The position numbers and the translations under genes were made by a program. The notes under the pieces are model-generated. The model ran no database searches. It worked only from the letters and a program-made list of their open reading frames with translations, and had not been told where the DNA came from. DNA of 64,000 nucleotides from Hydrogenothermus marinus (GTDB taxonomy: Bacteria; Aquificota; Aquificia; Aquificales; Hydrogenothermaceae), in contig NZ_REFO01000011.1 in NCBI RefSeq assembly GCF_003688665.1, positions 186,001 through 250,000 on the forward strand, in the 5' to 3' direction. Positions 18,003-27,403 of this stretch are shown here, piece after piece; the first letter of the stretch is position 1; every line of letters begins with the position of its first letter.

Positions 18003-19159
18003 AACTCAGGTAGTTCATTTAAGCTTTTTGGTAGTTTTTTTCCATCTAAGGATATAACTCCAGTTGCAGGAAGTCCAAGTTTCAATAAGGGATTTGGTTT
18101 TAAAGGTTTTAGTCTAACTGCATAAACCCTTTGGATTCTATCTTCTCTAACTGCGACCTCTTTTGGTGTAAACTCTGCTTTTTTAGCTACTTTTACAACT
18201 TTTGCAGGTATTGGTTTATCTGGATATGCATCAAGAAATATTTCTGCTTTATCTCCTATTTTTATCTTTCCATTTTTAATAGTATCAACATACATCTTTA
18301 AATAAAGTTCTTTTGGATCAATAGCTGTAAATATAGGCATTCCAGCACCTATTACTTCTCCCTCATTTGCTATTTTGTCAACTATATATCCATTTAGTGG
18401 TGCCTTTATTAAAAGCTCATTTAAGACTACTTCTATTTCTCCTTTTTGTGCTTTAAGAGCGTCTATAGCATTTTTTAAAGCTTCTATACTTTTTTTTAGT
18501 ATTTTTAGATTTTTAAGTCCATTTTTTGCTTGATTTAAATTACTTTCAGCTATCTTTATATTTTCTTCTATCTGTTTTTTCTTATCTAATAATGCAGAAA
18601 GTTTGTCTTTGTCTGTTTCAAGTTTAAGTTTTATTTCTTCAAAATTCCTTTTTGGCATTAAATTTTTTTCTGTTAGATTTTTAAATCTTTTATAATCTCT
18701 TTTATCTTGCTCTATAATTTTTTTTAAGCTCTCTATATTTTTTTCAAGTTCTGAAAGCATTGCTTTATTTATCTCTATTGATGATTTTGCTTTTTTGATA
18801 GTTTCATTTAAATCTTTTTTTGTCATTTTTAACTGAATTTTTTTAGCTTCAAGCTCTTTTTCCTTTGCTTTTATCTGAGCTTCTATTGCTTTTAGTTTTT
18901 GTTTATACTCATCATCTTCTATTTCTGCAACTAATTGCCCTTTTTTAATATTATCTGATTCATCTACATATAATTTTTTTATCCTTCCAGGATATTTTGT
19001 ATTTATATTTACCAAATCTCCATCTATGGTACCTGTTCCCATTACAAGATTTGGTGGAAGTTGCTTTTTATTAAGCTTTTGATAAATAAAGAACACGGCA
19101 ACTATTAAAAGTGCAATTCCAATTACTGCAGTCCAGTATTTCTTTACTATATTTTTCAT
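17999..19159 (-). CDS. HlyD/YbhG-type periplasmic adaptor protein
   Basis: A membrane fusion protein of 386 residues. Seen: N-terminal membrane anchor (about 9-27), a lipoyl half-motif GRIKKLYVDESDNIKKGQLVAEI, a long alpha-helical hairpin of Lys/Glu-rich coiled coil (about 80-250), the second lipoyl half LLIKAPLNGYIVDKIANEGEVIGAGMPIF and a beta-barrel. It should bridge the YbhFSR-like pump to the TolC-like channel. Four-base overlap with the MFS gene and 3 bases after emrB. Confidence 0.88.
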   Translation of the reverse strand: MKNIVKKYWTAVIGIALLIVAVFFIYQKLNKKQLPPNLVMGTGTIDGDLVNINTKYPGRIKKLYVDESDNIKKGQLVAEIEDDEYKQKLKAIEAQIKAKEKELEAKKIQLKMTKKDLNETIKKAKSSIEINKAMLSELEKNIESLKKIIEQDKRDYKRFKNLTEKNLMPKRNFEEIKLKLETDKDKLSALLDKKKQIEENIKIAESNLNQAKNGLKNLKILKKSIEALKNAIDALKAQKGEIEVVLNELLIKAPLNGYIVDKIANEGEVIGAGMPIFTAIDPKELYLKMYVDTIKNGKIKIGDKAEIFLDAYPDKPIPAKVVKVAKKAEFTPKEVAVREDRIQRVYAVRLKPLKPNPLLKLGLPATGVISLDGKKLPKSLNELPEL

Positions 19160-19162
19160 TTT

Positions 19163-20719
19163 TTAAGCCTTTTTTAATTTATTTTTCAAATCTGAGTATA
19201 TTATTATTAATAATGGAAATACACCTAAAAGTCCATAAAGCCCTGCAACAAAAAAAGTATCTTGTAATCCCCAGCTAAAACTATAAATCTGTTGTAGCTT
19301 ATAAATAATAATTTTAGATATATAGAATACTTTTTCTGGATTAACTATTTGTGAAAATATTTCTTTCAATCTTTCAAATTCCATTAAAATATATGAATGA
19401 TTTTGAGTATTATTTATACCTTCGTAATGTTCATACTGATATTTATATAAATTATTTGTAGCTATTGCTGTTCCAAAAGAACCTCCTACAAATCTTGAAT
19501 AATGAAGAAGTCCTGTACCTAAGGATGTTTTATCTCCTAAATTTCTTAAAGCTAAAGTTGTAATTGGAGCAAAAAACATACCTAAGGAAATACCAAGAGG
19601 AATAGTTAATATTGCCGCTTGTACACTTGGAGTAAAATAATTTAGTTTTGGTATTATCCATAAAGAACTTATTAAATATAAAACTGCAGGTATGAAAATC
19701 ACATATCTTTCTCCTATCTTATCAGATAGTATTCCTGCAATTGGTGAAAATAAAGCTATAAAAACTGCAAAAGCAAGTATATGAAGACCTGCATCTAAGG
19801 TTGATAAACCTTTTAATTTTTCAAAATATATTGGAAGAAGATAAAAAATCTGATACATAGAAAATCCAAGCAAGAAAAAGAAAACAGAAATACCAATAGC
19901 ATACTCTTTTATTTTAAAGATAGAAAAATCTATTAAAGGTTCTTTTGAAACAATTTCTGAAATAAAATATAAAATTAAAGAAAAAATTGCAATAATAGTT
20001 AAATAAACAATAATATCAGACATAAACCAGCCAAGCTGTTGGCCTTTTGAAAGTATTATTAAGGTTGTAATTGTAAAAACTGATAAAAAGAAGAAAGATA
20101 TAAAATTAAGTTTTGCTTTTTCTTTAAATACTGAAGTTTCTGGAAGATAAAATAAAGAAAGAATTATAGTTAAAATTCCAAATGGTAAATTTATAAAAAA
20201 TACCCATCTCCAGCTTAAATACTCAGTTAAATATCCTCCAAGAGTAGGACCAAGAGAAGGAGCAAAACTTACACCAAGTCCAAAAATTCCCATTGCTAAA
20301 CCTTTTTTTTCAGGAGGATAAACAGCAAAAAGAATAGTTTGAGCAGTAGCCATAATTAAAGCTTCACCTATACCTTGGAATATTCTTGCTCCAACTATAC
20401 TTTCAAGGGAGTTTGATATTCCACATGCAAAAGAAAAAAATGTAAAAAGAATAATCCCTGCAATATAAACGTTCCTTAGTCCAAAATTTTTATCAAGCCA
20501 ATGGGCAAGAATTAACATTGTAGCAGAGGCTATCATATAAGCTGTAATTATCCATTGAGCACCATAAAGATCTGTACTTAAAGGACCTGTTATCTTAGGA
20601 ATTATAATATCTACTATTGTTGTATCTAAAACAGCCATAAAGGCTCCAGACATAACAATGAATGTTATTAAAAATCTTTCCTTATTTGATATTTTTTCAT
20701 AAATTGGTTTATTTTCCAT
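19163..20719 (-). CDS. DHA2-family 14-helix drug exporter (EmrB-like)
   Basis: A proton-driven multidrug pump of 518 residues. Seen: AFMAVLDTTIVDIIIPKI (the DHA2 motif D1), GARIFQGIGEALIMATAQTI, LGPTLGGYLTEYLSWRWVFFINLPFG (motif C) and 14 hydrophobic helices. It sits directly after the EmrA-like adaptor gene with no gap, so the pair should form a tripartite pump with the TolC-like protein of the same operon. Confidence 0.92.
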   Translation of the reverse strand: MENKPIYEKISNKERFLITFIVMSGAFMAVLDTTIVDIIIPKITGPLSTDLYGAQWIITAYMIASATMLILAHWLDKNFGLRNVYIAGIILFTFFSFACGISNSLESIVGARIFQGIGEALIMATAQTILFAVYPPEKKGLAMGIFGLGVSFAPSLGPTLGGYLTEYLSWRWVFFINLPFGILTIILSLFYLPETSVFKEKAKLNFISFFFLSVFTITTLIILSKGQQLGWFMSDIIVYLTIIAIFSLILYFISEIVSKEPLIDFSIFKIKEYAIGISVFFFLLGFSMYQIFYLLPIYFEKLKGLSTLDAGLHILAFAVFIALFSPIAGILSDKIGERYVIFIPAVLYLISSLWIIPKLNYFTPSVQAAILTIPLGISLGMFFAPITTLALRNLGDKTSLGTGLLHYSRFVGGSFGTAIATNNLYKYQYEHYEGINNTQNHSYILMEFERLKEIFSQIVNPEKVFYISKIIIYKLQQIYSFSWGLQDTFFVAGLYGLLGVFPLLIIIYSDLKNKLKKA

Positions 20720-21844
20720 TTATTTTCTCTTTATCTCAACTTCTCCACCAAGACCAACTTTTAAAAGGCTAATATCTCCTTTGGTAATTCTTATTTTCAC
20801 AGGTATTCTTTGGGCTACCTTTGTAAACTCTCCTGCAGTAATATCTCTTGGTACAAGAGCAAATTTTGCTGCAGTTGTTGGATTTATCTCAAAAACTTCA
20901 CCCTCAAACTTTTTATCAGGATATGCATCTAATGTTATATATGCTTTACTTCCAACTTTAACACCTTTTAGTTTGTTTTCATCAAGTAAAACAAGAATAT
21001 ACAAATTATTTCTTGGAAAGATTGAATAAATAGGTTTTCCTGCAGATACCACTTCTCCGACAGATTTAAACTTTTTAGCAATAATAGCATCAAATGGAGC
21101 TTTTAAATCTGTATAAGATATAAGATTTTGTATATCTTTTTTAGTTTCTTTTAAACTTTCTATTTTTTTATTTAATGCTTTTATATTTTCTTCAAGCTCT
21201 TTTACCTGGGCTAATTTTACTTTGTTTAGTTTTAGATTATCTTCTAAAATTTTCTTTTTATAATCTAACTGATTAAGTTTTACTTTTAATGAATTTTCTT
21301 TAGCATTTAATATTTTTAATTGAGTATTTATTTCCTCAAGGTTTCTTTTAGCAGTTAAATTTTTCTCTACAAGATTTTCATATCTTTTTTTATCCCTTTG
21401 AAGTTGTTCTTTCTGTGCTTTTAACTCTTCAATCTGATATTTTATAGCCTTTTTTTCTAAATCTAACTGATTTAGTTCAGTTTGAGCTATATTTATAGCT
21501 ATGTTTAACTGCTTTTCTATTCTATCTTTTTTTATCTCTAATGCTTTTTTTTCAAATAAAAGATTTTCAATCTCTTTTTCTGTTTTAGATAGTGTTGTTT
21601 TATAATCGGTAGGATCAATTTTTGCTAATAATTCTCCTTTTTTTACTTTGTCTCCTTCTTGTTTATACATTTTTATTATTTTTCCTGAAACTCTATTAAA
21701 AGCTATATTTGATAGATTATCTGTCTCTACAAAAACTGCATCAGAAATTGCATACTCTATTCTATGTTTTATCCATTTATAAGCAACAAATCCAAAAACT
21801 ATTAATAAAACTACTAAGATAATAAGAGCAATTTTATTTTTCAT
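20720..21844 (-). CDS. EmrA-like periplasmic adaptor protein
   Basis: The adaptor for the neighbouring EmrB-like pump, 374 residues. Seen: anchor helix (about 5-24), SGKIIKMYKQEGDKVKKGELLAKI half-motif, an alpha-helical hairpin of about 150 residues, and the second half YTDLKAPFDAIIAKKFKSVGEVVSAG. It overlaps the TolC-like gene by 11 bases. It differs from the second adaptor at 17999-19159, so the operon holds adaptors for two different pumps. Confidence 0.9.
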   Translation of the reverse strand: MKNKIALIILVVLLIVFGFVAYKWIKHRIEYAISDAVFVETDNLSNIAFNRVSGKIIKMYKQEGDKVKKGELLAKIDPTDYKTTLSKTEKEIENLLFEKKALEIKKDRIEKQLNIAINIAQTELNQLDLEKKAIKYQIEELKAQKEQLQRDKKRYENLVEKNLTAKRNLEEINTQLKILNAKENSLKVKLNQLDYKKKILEDNLKLNKVKLAQVKELEENIKALNKKIESLKETKKDIQNLISYTDLKAPFDAIIAKKFKSVGEVVSAGKPIYSIFPRNNLYILVLLDENKLKGVKVGSKAYITLDAYPDKKFEGEVFEINPTTAAKFALVPRDITAGEFTKVAQRIPVKIRITKGDISLLKVGLGGEVEIKRK

Positions 21845-23120
21845 TTAAATCTACTCCTACTGCTTTTTCAAGATCAACAAATGCTTTTAATAATTCATAA
21901 TAAGAAATCATTCTTCCTCTTTTTGCCGCTGTATATGATGATTCTGCATTTAAAAGATCTGTCATATCTGCAAGCTGATTTTCATACTGGCCTTTAACAA
22001 GTTTGTAATATTCTTCTGCTTCTTTTAAAGTATTTTCTGCTATATCTAAATTTTTTTGAGCTGTAAGAAAGTTTTCATAAGCAGATTTTACTTGTAGTTT
22101 TATATTGTTTTTAAGCTGATTAATTTTTATAACTAATTTTTTTTCTAATTCTTTTGTTTTTAAGCTTGCATAATAAGGTTTTATTCCTTGAAATTCAAGA
22201 TTTAAAGCTATAGCAAAAATATAATTACCTTTTGGATCAAGATATGGAGATTGATTTGAGTAATTATATTTAGCTTGTGCAACAACTTGCGGATAAAAGC
22301 TTGCTTGATTTATTTTATAAAGATATTCTGCTTGTTTTTCTTGTTCTGACAAAGCATTTATTATTTTCCTATTTCTAATTGCTAATTCTTGAAGTTTTTC
22401 TAAATTAAGATTTTTTGGAATATTCCACTTTACATGTTCTACTTGGAAATCTTTATTTATATCTTGATTTAATAAATTATTAAGATATGCTTTTGCAATT
22501 TTTAGATTACCTTCTGCTTTTTTAATATCTCTTTCAACTTTTGAAAGTTTAACTTTTGCTTGTAATACATCTACTTTTGTTCTTAATCCTTCTTTATATT
22601 GTTCTTTTGCTTTTTTGACTGCATAAGAAACTGCCTTTTTTTGAGATTTATATATGTTTAGTGCATCTTCTGCCATTAATACATTAAGATATGCTTTTTC
22701 TACTTTTGCTTTTATCTCATTTTCTTGTTCATGATACATATATTTTGACGACTTTATCTGAGATTTTGATATTTTAATCTTATTTATTCTTTGAAAACCT
22801 GTAAAAATAGGATAATTAATTCCTATATCAAAATTAGAAAACTGCTTATTAAACTGTTTAAAAGGTGGAGGACTAATACTACCAAAAGATATTGGTATTT
22901 GTGTATAAGGTGTATCTTTAAACATAGTATAAGAATAACTTACAAAAAATTGAGGAAACCATAACTGTTTATCTTCTTTTAGTTGGTATTGATTAGCTTT
23001 TATATCTTGTTTATACTCTTTTAAGTTTAAGTTTTGATTTAATGCTTTTTGAACTGCTTGATCTATTGTTAATCCATAAGAGGCTATTGGTAAAAATAAA
23101 ATATATGCTAACTTTTTCAT
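21834..23120 (-). CDS. TolC-like outer membrane efflux protein
   Basis: An outer membrane channel-tunnel of 428 residues. Seen: signal peptide MKKLAYILFLPIASYG, then two copies of the OEP repeat with long helices (for example KAKVEKAYLNVLMAEDALNIYKSQ and VKSAYENFLTAQKNLDIAENTLKEAEEYY), ending in LLKAFVDLEKAVGV. It probably serves both adaptors in the operon. Overlaps the regulator gene by 4 bases. Confidence 0.9.
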   Translation of the reverse strand: MKKLAYILFLPIASYGLTIDQAVQKALNQNLNLKEYKQDIKANQYQLKEDKQLWFPQFFVSYSYTMFKDTPYTQIPISFGSISPPPFKQFNKQFSNFDIGINYPIFTGFQRINKIKISKSQIKSSKYMYHEQENEIKAKVEKAYLNVLMAEDALNIYKSQKKAVSYAVKKAKEQYKEGLRTKVDVLQAKVKLSKVERDIKKAEGNLKIAKAYLNNLLNQDINKDFQVEHVKWNIPKNLNLEKLQELAIRNRKIINALSEQEKQAEYLYKINQASFYPQVVAQAKYNYSNQSPYLDPKGNYIFAIALNLEFQGIKPYYASLKTKELEKKLVIKINQLKNNIKLQVKSAYENFLTAQKNLDIAENTLKEAEEYYKLVKGQYENQLADMTDLLNAESSYTAAKRGRMISYYELLKAFVDLEKAVGVDLNEK

Positions 23121-23671
23121 TTTAATCCTCCTAATATTACTTTTATTCCTTTTTTATATTCAGTTAATATCTCTTCTAAAGGTTTATCTTCAATTAAAAT
23201 TGAAAACTCAAATAATCTTTTTCCAAAACCCATAAATAAATCTGTAATAAGCTCTTTTTCTTTATATTCTTTAAAAAGCTCTAAATAAAACTGAGATATT
23301 TTTTTATTTGTCTGTAAGAAGATATTTTTAAATTTTTCATCAATACATAAAAGCTGAAAGAAAAAAATCCTTCCTATATTTTTGTATTTATATAAAAGAC
23401 TAAATAATTCACTGTTAAATTTCTCTAATTTTTTATCAATAGGAAGATTTAATGATTTATTTTCTTTTATTATATTTTCAATTTGAGCTGTTATAGTTTC
23501 AATAATATAAATAAATATATCTTCTTTACTTTTAAAATAAATATAAAAAGTTCCTTGAGCAACACCTGCATCTTTTACAATGTCAGAAACTTTAGTATTA
23601 AAAAATCCTTTTTCTGAAAATATTTTTATTGCACTATTTATAAGCCTTTGTTTTGTATCTGACTGACTCAT
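23117..23671 (-). CDS. TetR-family repressor of the efflux operon
   Basis: First gene of the operon; probably represses it until a pump substrate binds. Seen in 184 residues: N-terminal helix-turn-helix (about 8-55) with KIFSEKGFFNTKVSDIVKDAGVAQGTFYIYFKSKEDIF, a textbook TetR head, and a variable ligand-binding C-terminus. No ribosome site precedes the ATG, and the promoter places the start site within a few bases of it. A palindromic operator covers the start codon, implying autoregulation. Confidence 0.9.
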   Translation of the reverse strand: MSQSDTKQRLINSAIKIFSEKGFFNTKVSDIVKDAGVAQGTFYIYFKSKEDIFIYIIETITAQIENIIKENKSLNLPIDKKLEKFNSELFSLLYKYKNIGRIFFFQLLCIDEKFKNIFLQTNKKISQFYLELFKEYKEKELITDLFMGFGKRLFEFSILIEDKPLEEILTEYKKGIKVILGGLK

Positions 23672-23677
23672 CAGTCA
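23660..23677 (-). promoter_or_regulatory. Palindromic operator overlapping the tetR start codon
   Basis: TGACTGA-CTCA-TCAGTCA has perfect 7-bp arms and an N4 centre, the size and symmetry of TetR-family operators. It spans the start codon (23671-23669) and the predicted transcription start, so bound repressor would block the only promoter of the nine-gene operon. Confidence 0.65.
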
Positions 23678-23679
23678 TA

Positions 23680-23708
23680 ATTTTAAAAAAGAGAGAAGAC
23701 AAAGTCAA
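23680..23708 (-). promoter_or_regulatory. Sigma-70-type promoter of the efflux operon
   Basis: On the minus strand -35 TTGACT (23708-23703) and -10 TAAAAT (23685-23680) are separated by exactly 17 bases. Transcription would begin near 23673, within a few bases of the tetR ATG at 23671, giving a leaderless or nearly leaderless mRNA. Confidence 0.65.
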
Positions 23709-23718
23709 TAGTAATTTT

Positions 23719-23727
23719 TGTTAAAAT
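23719..23727 (+). promoter_or_regulatory. Extended -10 (TGtTAAAAT) upstream of mqnP
   Basis: TG-T-TAAAAT lies 33 bases before the mqnP start. Its surroundings match the block upstream of mqnD at 3500-3517 closely. Confidence 0.4.
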
Positions 23728-23760
23728 AAAAGTTAAAAATTTATTAAGGAATATTAATAA

Positions 23761-24624
23761 TTGATAAAAAAATTAAAGTATTATGGTGAGCTTATAAAGA
23801 TAGAACATACTATTTTTGCTTTACCTTTTGCTATTGCATCTATCTTTATAGTAGAAAAAGGACTTCCTTCAGTAGATAAACTTTTTTGGATTTTAGTTGC
23901 AGTAATTGCAGGAAGAACAGCTGGAATGGCTTTTAATAGGTTTTTTGATCTTCCTTTTGACAAATTAAATCCTCGTTCAAAAAACTGGGCATCTGTTTCT
24001 GGTCTTGTTAAGCCTATTGAAATTTTAGTTTTAGCTATTATATCTTCTATAGTTTTGATTTTTTCTGCTTATATGCTTAATAAACTTGCTTTTTATCTTT
24101 CACCTATAGCTATACTATTACTTATTATTTATCCCCTTGGAAAAAGATTTACAAACTTTGTTCATCTTATTTTAGGAGCAGTATATTTTATTATACCTAT
24201 AGCTGTAAGCATTGCTTTAAAAGCATCTGTCGTACCTTCTGCAGTTTTTTTAGGTCTTGCAATGGCTTTTTGGGTTTCTGGATTTGATATTTTTTATTCT
24301 CTTCAAGATATTGAGTTTGATAAAAAAGTTGGACTTTATTCTATACCTTCTAAGTTTGGTATAAAAAATGCTATTTTATTTGCAAGATTTTTTCATTTTT
24401 TAACTTTAATATTCCTTATTTTAACAGGAATATATGCAGATTTAGGACTTATCTATTATATAGGGCTTTTTATACTTACTTTATTCTTGGTATATGAGCA
24501 TTCTTTAATAAAAGAAAATGATTTATCAAATATAAATGTTGCTTTTTTTACAATAAATGGTTATGTTAGCATTATTTATATGTTTTTTGTAATATTAGAT
24601 ATTTATTTAAACTGGAGGTTATAA
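23761..24624 (+). CDS. mqnP: UbiA-family prenyltransferase, probably MqnP (menaquinone pathway)
   Basis: Attaches the polyprenyl tail to a naphthoate ring at the membrane. Seen in 287 residues: [15 protein letters not shown], the first Asp-rich motif [14 protein letters not shown], second motif [25 protein letters not shown], and eight or nine helices. The sequence fits the 'ubiA_other' group that serves the futalosine route, consistent with mqnD in this window; a ubiquinone enzyme is less likely. Starts at TTG, with AAGGA 10 bases upstream. Leads an operon with fabZ, an aldolase and mscS. Confidence 0.82.
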   Translation: MIKKLKYYGELIKIEHTIFALPFAIASIFIVEKGLPSVDKLFWILVAVIAGRTAGMAFNRFFDLPFDKLNPRSKNWASVSGLVKPIEILVLAIISSIVLIFSAYMLNKLAFYLSPIAILLLIIYPLGKRFTNFVHLILGAVYFIIPIAVSIALKASVVPSAVFLGLAMAFWVSGFDIFYSLQDIEFDKKVGLYSIPSKFGIKNAILFARFFHFLTLIFLILTGIYADLGLIYYIGLFILTLFLVYEHSLIKENDLSNINVAFFTINGYVSIIYMFFVILDIYLNWRL

Positions 24625-24625
24625 A

Positions 24626-25078
24626 ATGGAAGGTTTTGCAGATGTAATGGAAATAATGCAGGTTTTACCTCACAGATATCCTTTTTTACTTGTTGATAAA
24701 ATTTTAGAGCTTGATCTTGAAAATTTAAAAATAAAAGCAATAAAGAATGTAACTATTAATGAAGAGTTTTTCAATGGACATTTTCCACATTTTCCTGTAA
24801 TGCCAGGCGTTTTAATTATAGAAGCAATGGCACAAGTTGGAGCTTATATGATGATAAAAAAAATACAAAAAGAAGGAATAGATGGAGATTATACAGTTTT
24901 ATTTGCAGGAATAGATAATGCAAAATTTAGAAAACCTGTTAGACCTGGAGATCAAATAATTTTTGAAGTTGAAGGTATAAATATAAAAAAATCAATGGGA
25001 AAAATAAAAGGTGTTGCAAAGGTTGATGGACAAGTTGTAGCAGAAGCAACATTAATGGCCGCTTTAAAGAAAGAATAA
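24626..25078 (+). CDS. fabZ: 3-hydroxyacyl-[ACP] dehydratase FabZ
   Basis: Dehydrates beta-hydroxyacyl-ACP in fatty acid synthesis. Seen in 150 residues: [38 protein letters not shown] with the catalytic His and Glu, and [16 protein letters not shown]. Full length. GGAGG precedes the ATG. It follows mqnP by 1 base and overlaps the aldolase gene by 1 base. Confidence 0.96.
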   Translation: MEGFADVMEIMQVLPHRYPFLLVDKILELDLENLKIKAIKNVTINEEFFNGHFPHFPVMPGVLIIEAMAQVGAYMMIKKIQKEGIDGDYTVLFAGIDNAKFRKPVRPGDQIIFEVEGINIKKSMGKIKGVAKVDGQVVAEATLMAALKKE

Positions 25079-25626
25079 TGTCTATTATAGAAGAAATTAT
25101 CTTTGCAGGAAAAGTTTTATATCAAGAAAATCTTGTAAACTCTCATGCTGGTAATATCTCTGTAAGGAAAGGAGATAAGATATATATTACAAAAACAGGT
25201 GCAATGCTTGGATTTTTAAAAGAAGAAGATATTGTAGAAGTTGACATAAAACCTTCAGAAAAAGATAAAAAAGCATCAACTGAGCTTATAGTACATAGAG
25301 CTATATATGAAAAAACAGATGCTAAAGCTATAGTCCATGCCCATCCAGTAAATATGGTAGCTTTATCTTTTAAGATAGATAAATTTATTCCTATAGATAG
25401 CGAAGGAAAGCTTTTTATAAAAGAAGTTCCAATTATTGAAGCTAAGGTTCCAAGTGCATCAAAAGAAGTTGCAGAAAAGGTTTCAGATAGTTTAAAAGAA
25501 TATAATATTGTGGTAGTAAAAACTCATGGTTGTTTTATAAAAGCCGAAAATCTTATAAAGGCTGTAAATCTTGCATCTGATTTAGAGTATTGTGCAAAAA
25601 TTTTTAGATATGTGAGAAATTTATAA
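25078..25626 (+). CDS. Class II aldolase/adducin family protein
   Basis: A Zn-dependent aldolase-type protein of 182 residues. Seen: NSHAGNISVRKGDKIYITKTGAMLG, STELIVHRAIYEKTDAKAIVHAHP (the Glu and His-x-His metal ligands), and KTHGCFIKAENL with the third His. Relatives include fuculose-phosphate aldolase and methylthioribulose-phosphate dehydratase; the substrate cannot be told. It overlaps fabZ by 1 base and mscS starts 1 base later, so it is firmly within the operon. Confidence 0.85.
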   Translation: MSIIEEIIFAGKVLYQENLVNSHAGNISVRKGDKIYITKTGAMLGFLKEEDIVEVDIKPSEKDKKASTELIVHRAIYEKTDAKAIVHAHPVNMVALSFKIDKFIPIDSEGKLFIKEVPIIEAKVPSASKEVAEKVSDSLKEYNIVVVKTHGCFIKAENLIKAVNLASDLEYCAKIFRYVRNL

Positions 25627-27345
25627 ATGGAAGAAGTAGTTTCCATATTTACTGAGTATTTAAAGAGTAATATATATACAGAAATTATTACATTAATTCT
25701 TGGGATATTTTCTGTAATATTGTTTTTTCTTTTAAAAAAGCATAGAGATGACTTTAAAAATTGGTACCTTTACGAAGGTATAAAGTTTTTTTATATTTTT
25801 TCTTCTTTTTTAGCCTTTCTTTTTTTAGAAATGAAACTAAAAAGCTATATTACTGGCCCTCTATTTAAAAATATATTTATGTTTTTTATTTTTTATCAGA
25901 TAATAGATCTTATTTTTGAAGTTTTTAAAATAAACAGAAAAAAGCTAAAAAATTTTATAGATTTTCTACTTGGTCTTAATATAGTAATACTTTTTTTCCT
26001 TGATTTAATGCATAATTTTTCATTACCTTATGGTAAAAATTACAATTTAATAATATTTCTAAAAATAATAGTGGCTATTCCTTTCTTAATTACATTTTTT
26101 TACCTTTCAATGAGAGCAAGTATAAAACTTCCTCTAGAAAATAAAACCTTAAAAAATTTAATAAATAAAATCTTTTATATAACAAATATATTTCTTGCTA
26201 TATTTACAATTCTTTGGATTACTGGGATATTTAAAATTACTTTTACAATTATTTTAGGATTTGTTGGAATTTCCTTACTTACCATTTTATTTTTAATTAC
26301 ACTATTTTGGGCTAATGACTATATAAATAAAAATTTAAAAGTTATATTAGAAGTTTTTCCTGATTTTAAAAACAGAGTAGATACAGTTTTAGCTATAATA
26401 TATTTTATTTCCTCTTATTTTTATATACTAGAAGTTTTCAATGTAAAATACATCCACCAAAAACTTAAAAGTTTATATATAGTAAAAACAGATGTTTTAT
26501 CTATATCTGTATATTCTTTAATAGAAGCCATTATTTTTTATTTATTTATTTTAAATCTAATAATACTTTTAAAAGTATTTATAAGATATTTACAATTTAA
26601 AAAGAAAGGAGAGTTTGAGCCTTCTCCTATAGAAGCTGTAATTTATAATTTTGGAATATTATTAGCATCTATAATTGCTTTATCTATGCTTGGTATAACT
26701 TGGAAAGTTTTACTTCCTATTATTGGTGCTTTAGGCATAGGTGCAGGATTTGGTCTTCAATCTATTATTAATAACTATATAAGTGGTTTTATAATGATTT
26801 TTAATCGTAAAGTAGAAATAGGAGATGTAGTAGAAATAAAAGGAAATGCAGGAGATTTTGTAGGCAACCCTCAAGAATTAATTTTTGGTATTGTTACAGA
26901 TATTGGAGTTATAAATACTGTAATAAAAACAGTAGATGGAATAAGTGTAGCAATACCAAATTCAAGATTTGTTTCAGATAATATTATAAATTATACATTA
27001 GAAAATAATTACGTAAGAATGAGAATTCCATTTAAAATACCTTATGATGCACCAAATAAAAAAGTTGAAGAGATACTCCTTTCTTCTGTTGAAGATTTTA
27101 AAAATTTTTTATCAAAATATAATAAACCTCAAGTATGGTTTTTTGAAATGAAAGATTATTATAATGAATATGTACTTGTTATATGGATAGATGCGAGAAA
27201 CTGGAAAAGAATAATATGGTTAAAAAGTGAAATATATAAAAAAGCTTGGGAAAAGTTTGAAGAAGAAGGAATAGAAATTCCAGTTACAACTATTGAGATA
27301 ATTAAATCATATTTAGAAAAGCATAAAAATTCAGATAAGACTTGA
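25627..27345 (+). CDS. MscS-family mechanosensitive ion channel with extended N-terminus
   Basis: Releases solutes on membrane tension. Seen in 572 residues: about eight or nine hydrophobic helices before the MscS core, then the pore helix GALGIGAGFGLQSIINNYISGFIMIFNRKVEIGDVVEI and the beta domain FGIVTDIGVINTVIKTVDGISVAIPNSRFVSDNIINYT. Longer than E. coli MscS (286), so it belongs to the multi-helix subfamily. The start abuts the aldolase stop, and no clear ribosome site is seen. Confidence 0.92.
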   Translation: MEEVVSIFTEYLKSNIYTEIITLILGIFSVILFFLLKKHRDDFKNWYLYEGIKFFYIFSSFLAFLFLEMKLKSYITGPLFKNIFMFFIFYQIIDLIFEVFKINRKKLKNFIDFLLGLNIVILFFLDLMHNFSLPYGKNYNLIIFLKIIVAIPFLITFFYLSMRASIKLPLENKTLKNLINKIFYITNIFLAIFTILWITGIFKITFTIILGFVGISLLTILFLITLFWANDYINKNLKVILEVFPDFKNRVDTVLAIIYFISSYFYILEVFNVKYIHQKLKSLYIVKTDVLSISVYSLIEAIIFYLFILNLIILLKVFIRYLQFKKKGEFEPSPIEAVIYNFGILLASIIALSMLGITWKVLLPIIGALGIGAGFGLQSIINNYISGFIMIFNRKVEIGDVVEIKGNAGDFVGNPQELIFGIVTDIGVINTVIKTVDGISVAIPNSRFVSDNIINYTLENNYVRMRIPFKIPYDAPNKKVEEILLSSVEDFKNFLSKYNKPQVWFFEMKDYYNEYVLVIWIDARNWKRIIWLKSEIYKKAWEKFEEEGIEIPVTTIEIIKSYLEKHKNSDKT

Positions 27346-27370
27346 AAAAAGTTTTTTTCAGTAACATAAT
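27342..27370 (+). promoter_or_regulatory. Promoter of sqr
   Basis: -35 TTGAAA (27342-27347), 17-base spacer, -10 CATAAT (27365-27370). Transcription would start near 27377, inside the inverted repeat that follows. Confidence 0.6.
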
Positions 27371-27372
27371 AG

Positions 27373-27390
27373 TTAGTTAAGATTAACTAA
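27373..27390 (+). promoter_or_regulatory. Inverted repeat / putative operator at the sqr start site
   Basis: TTAGTTAA-GA-TTAACTAA is a perfect 8-bp inverted repeat between the -10 box and the ribosome site. The cydA leader has GTTAATATTAAC at the equivalent place, and both fit GTTAA-n-ATTAAC. Function is inferred: an operator or an mRNA 5' hairpin. Confidence 0.55.
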
Positions 27391-27403
27391 TAGGAGGTTT
27401 TAA

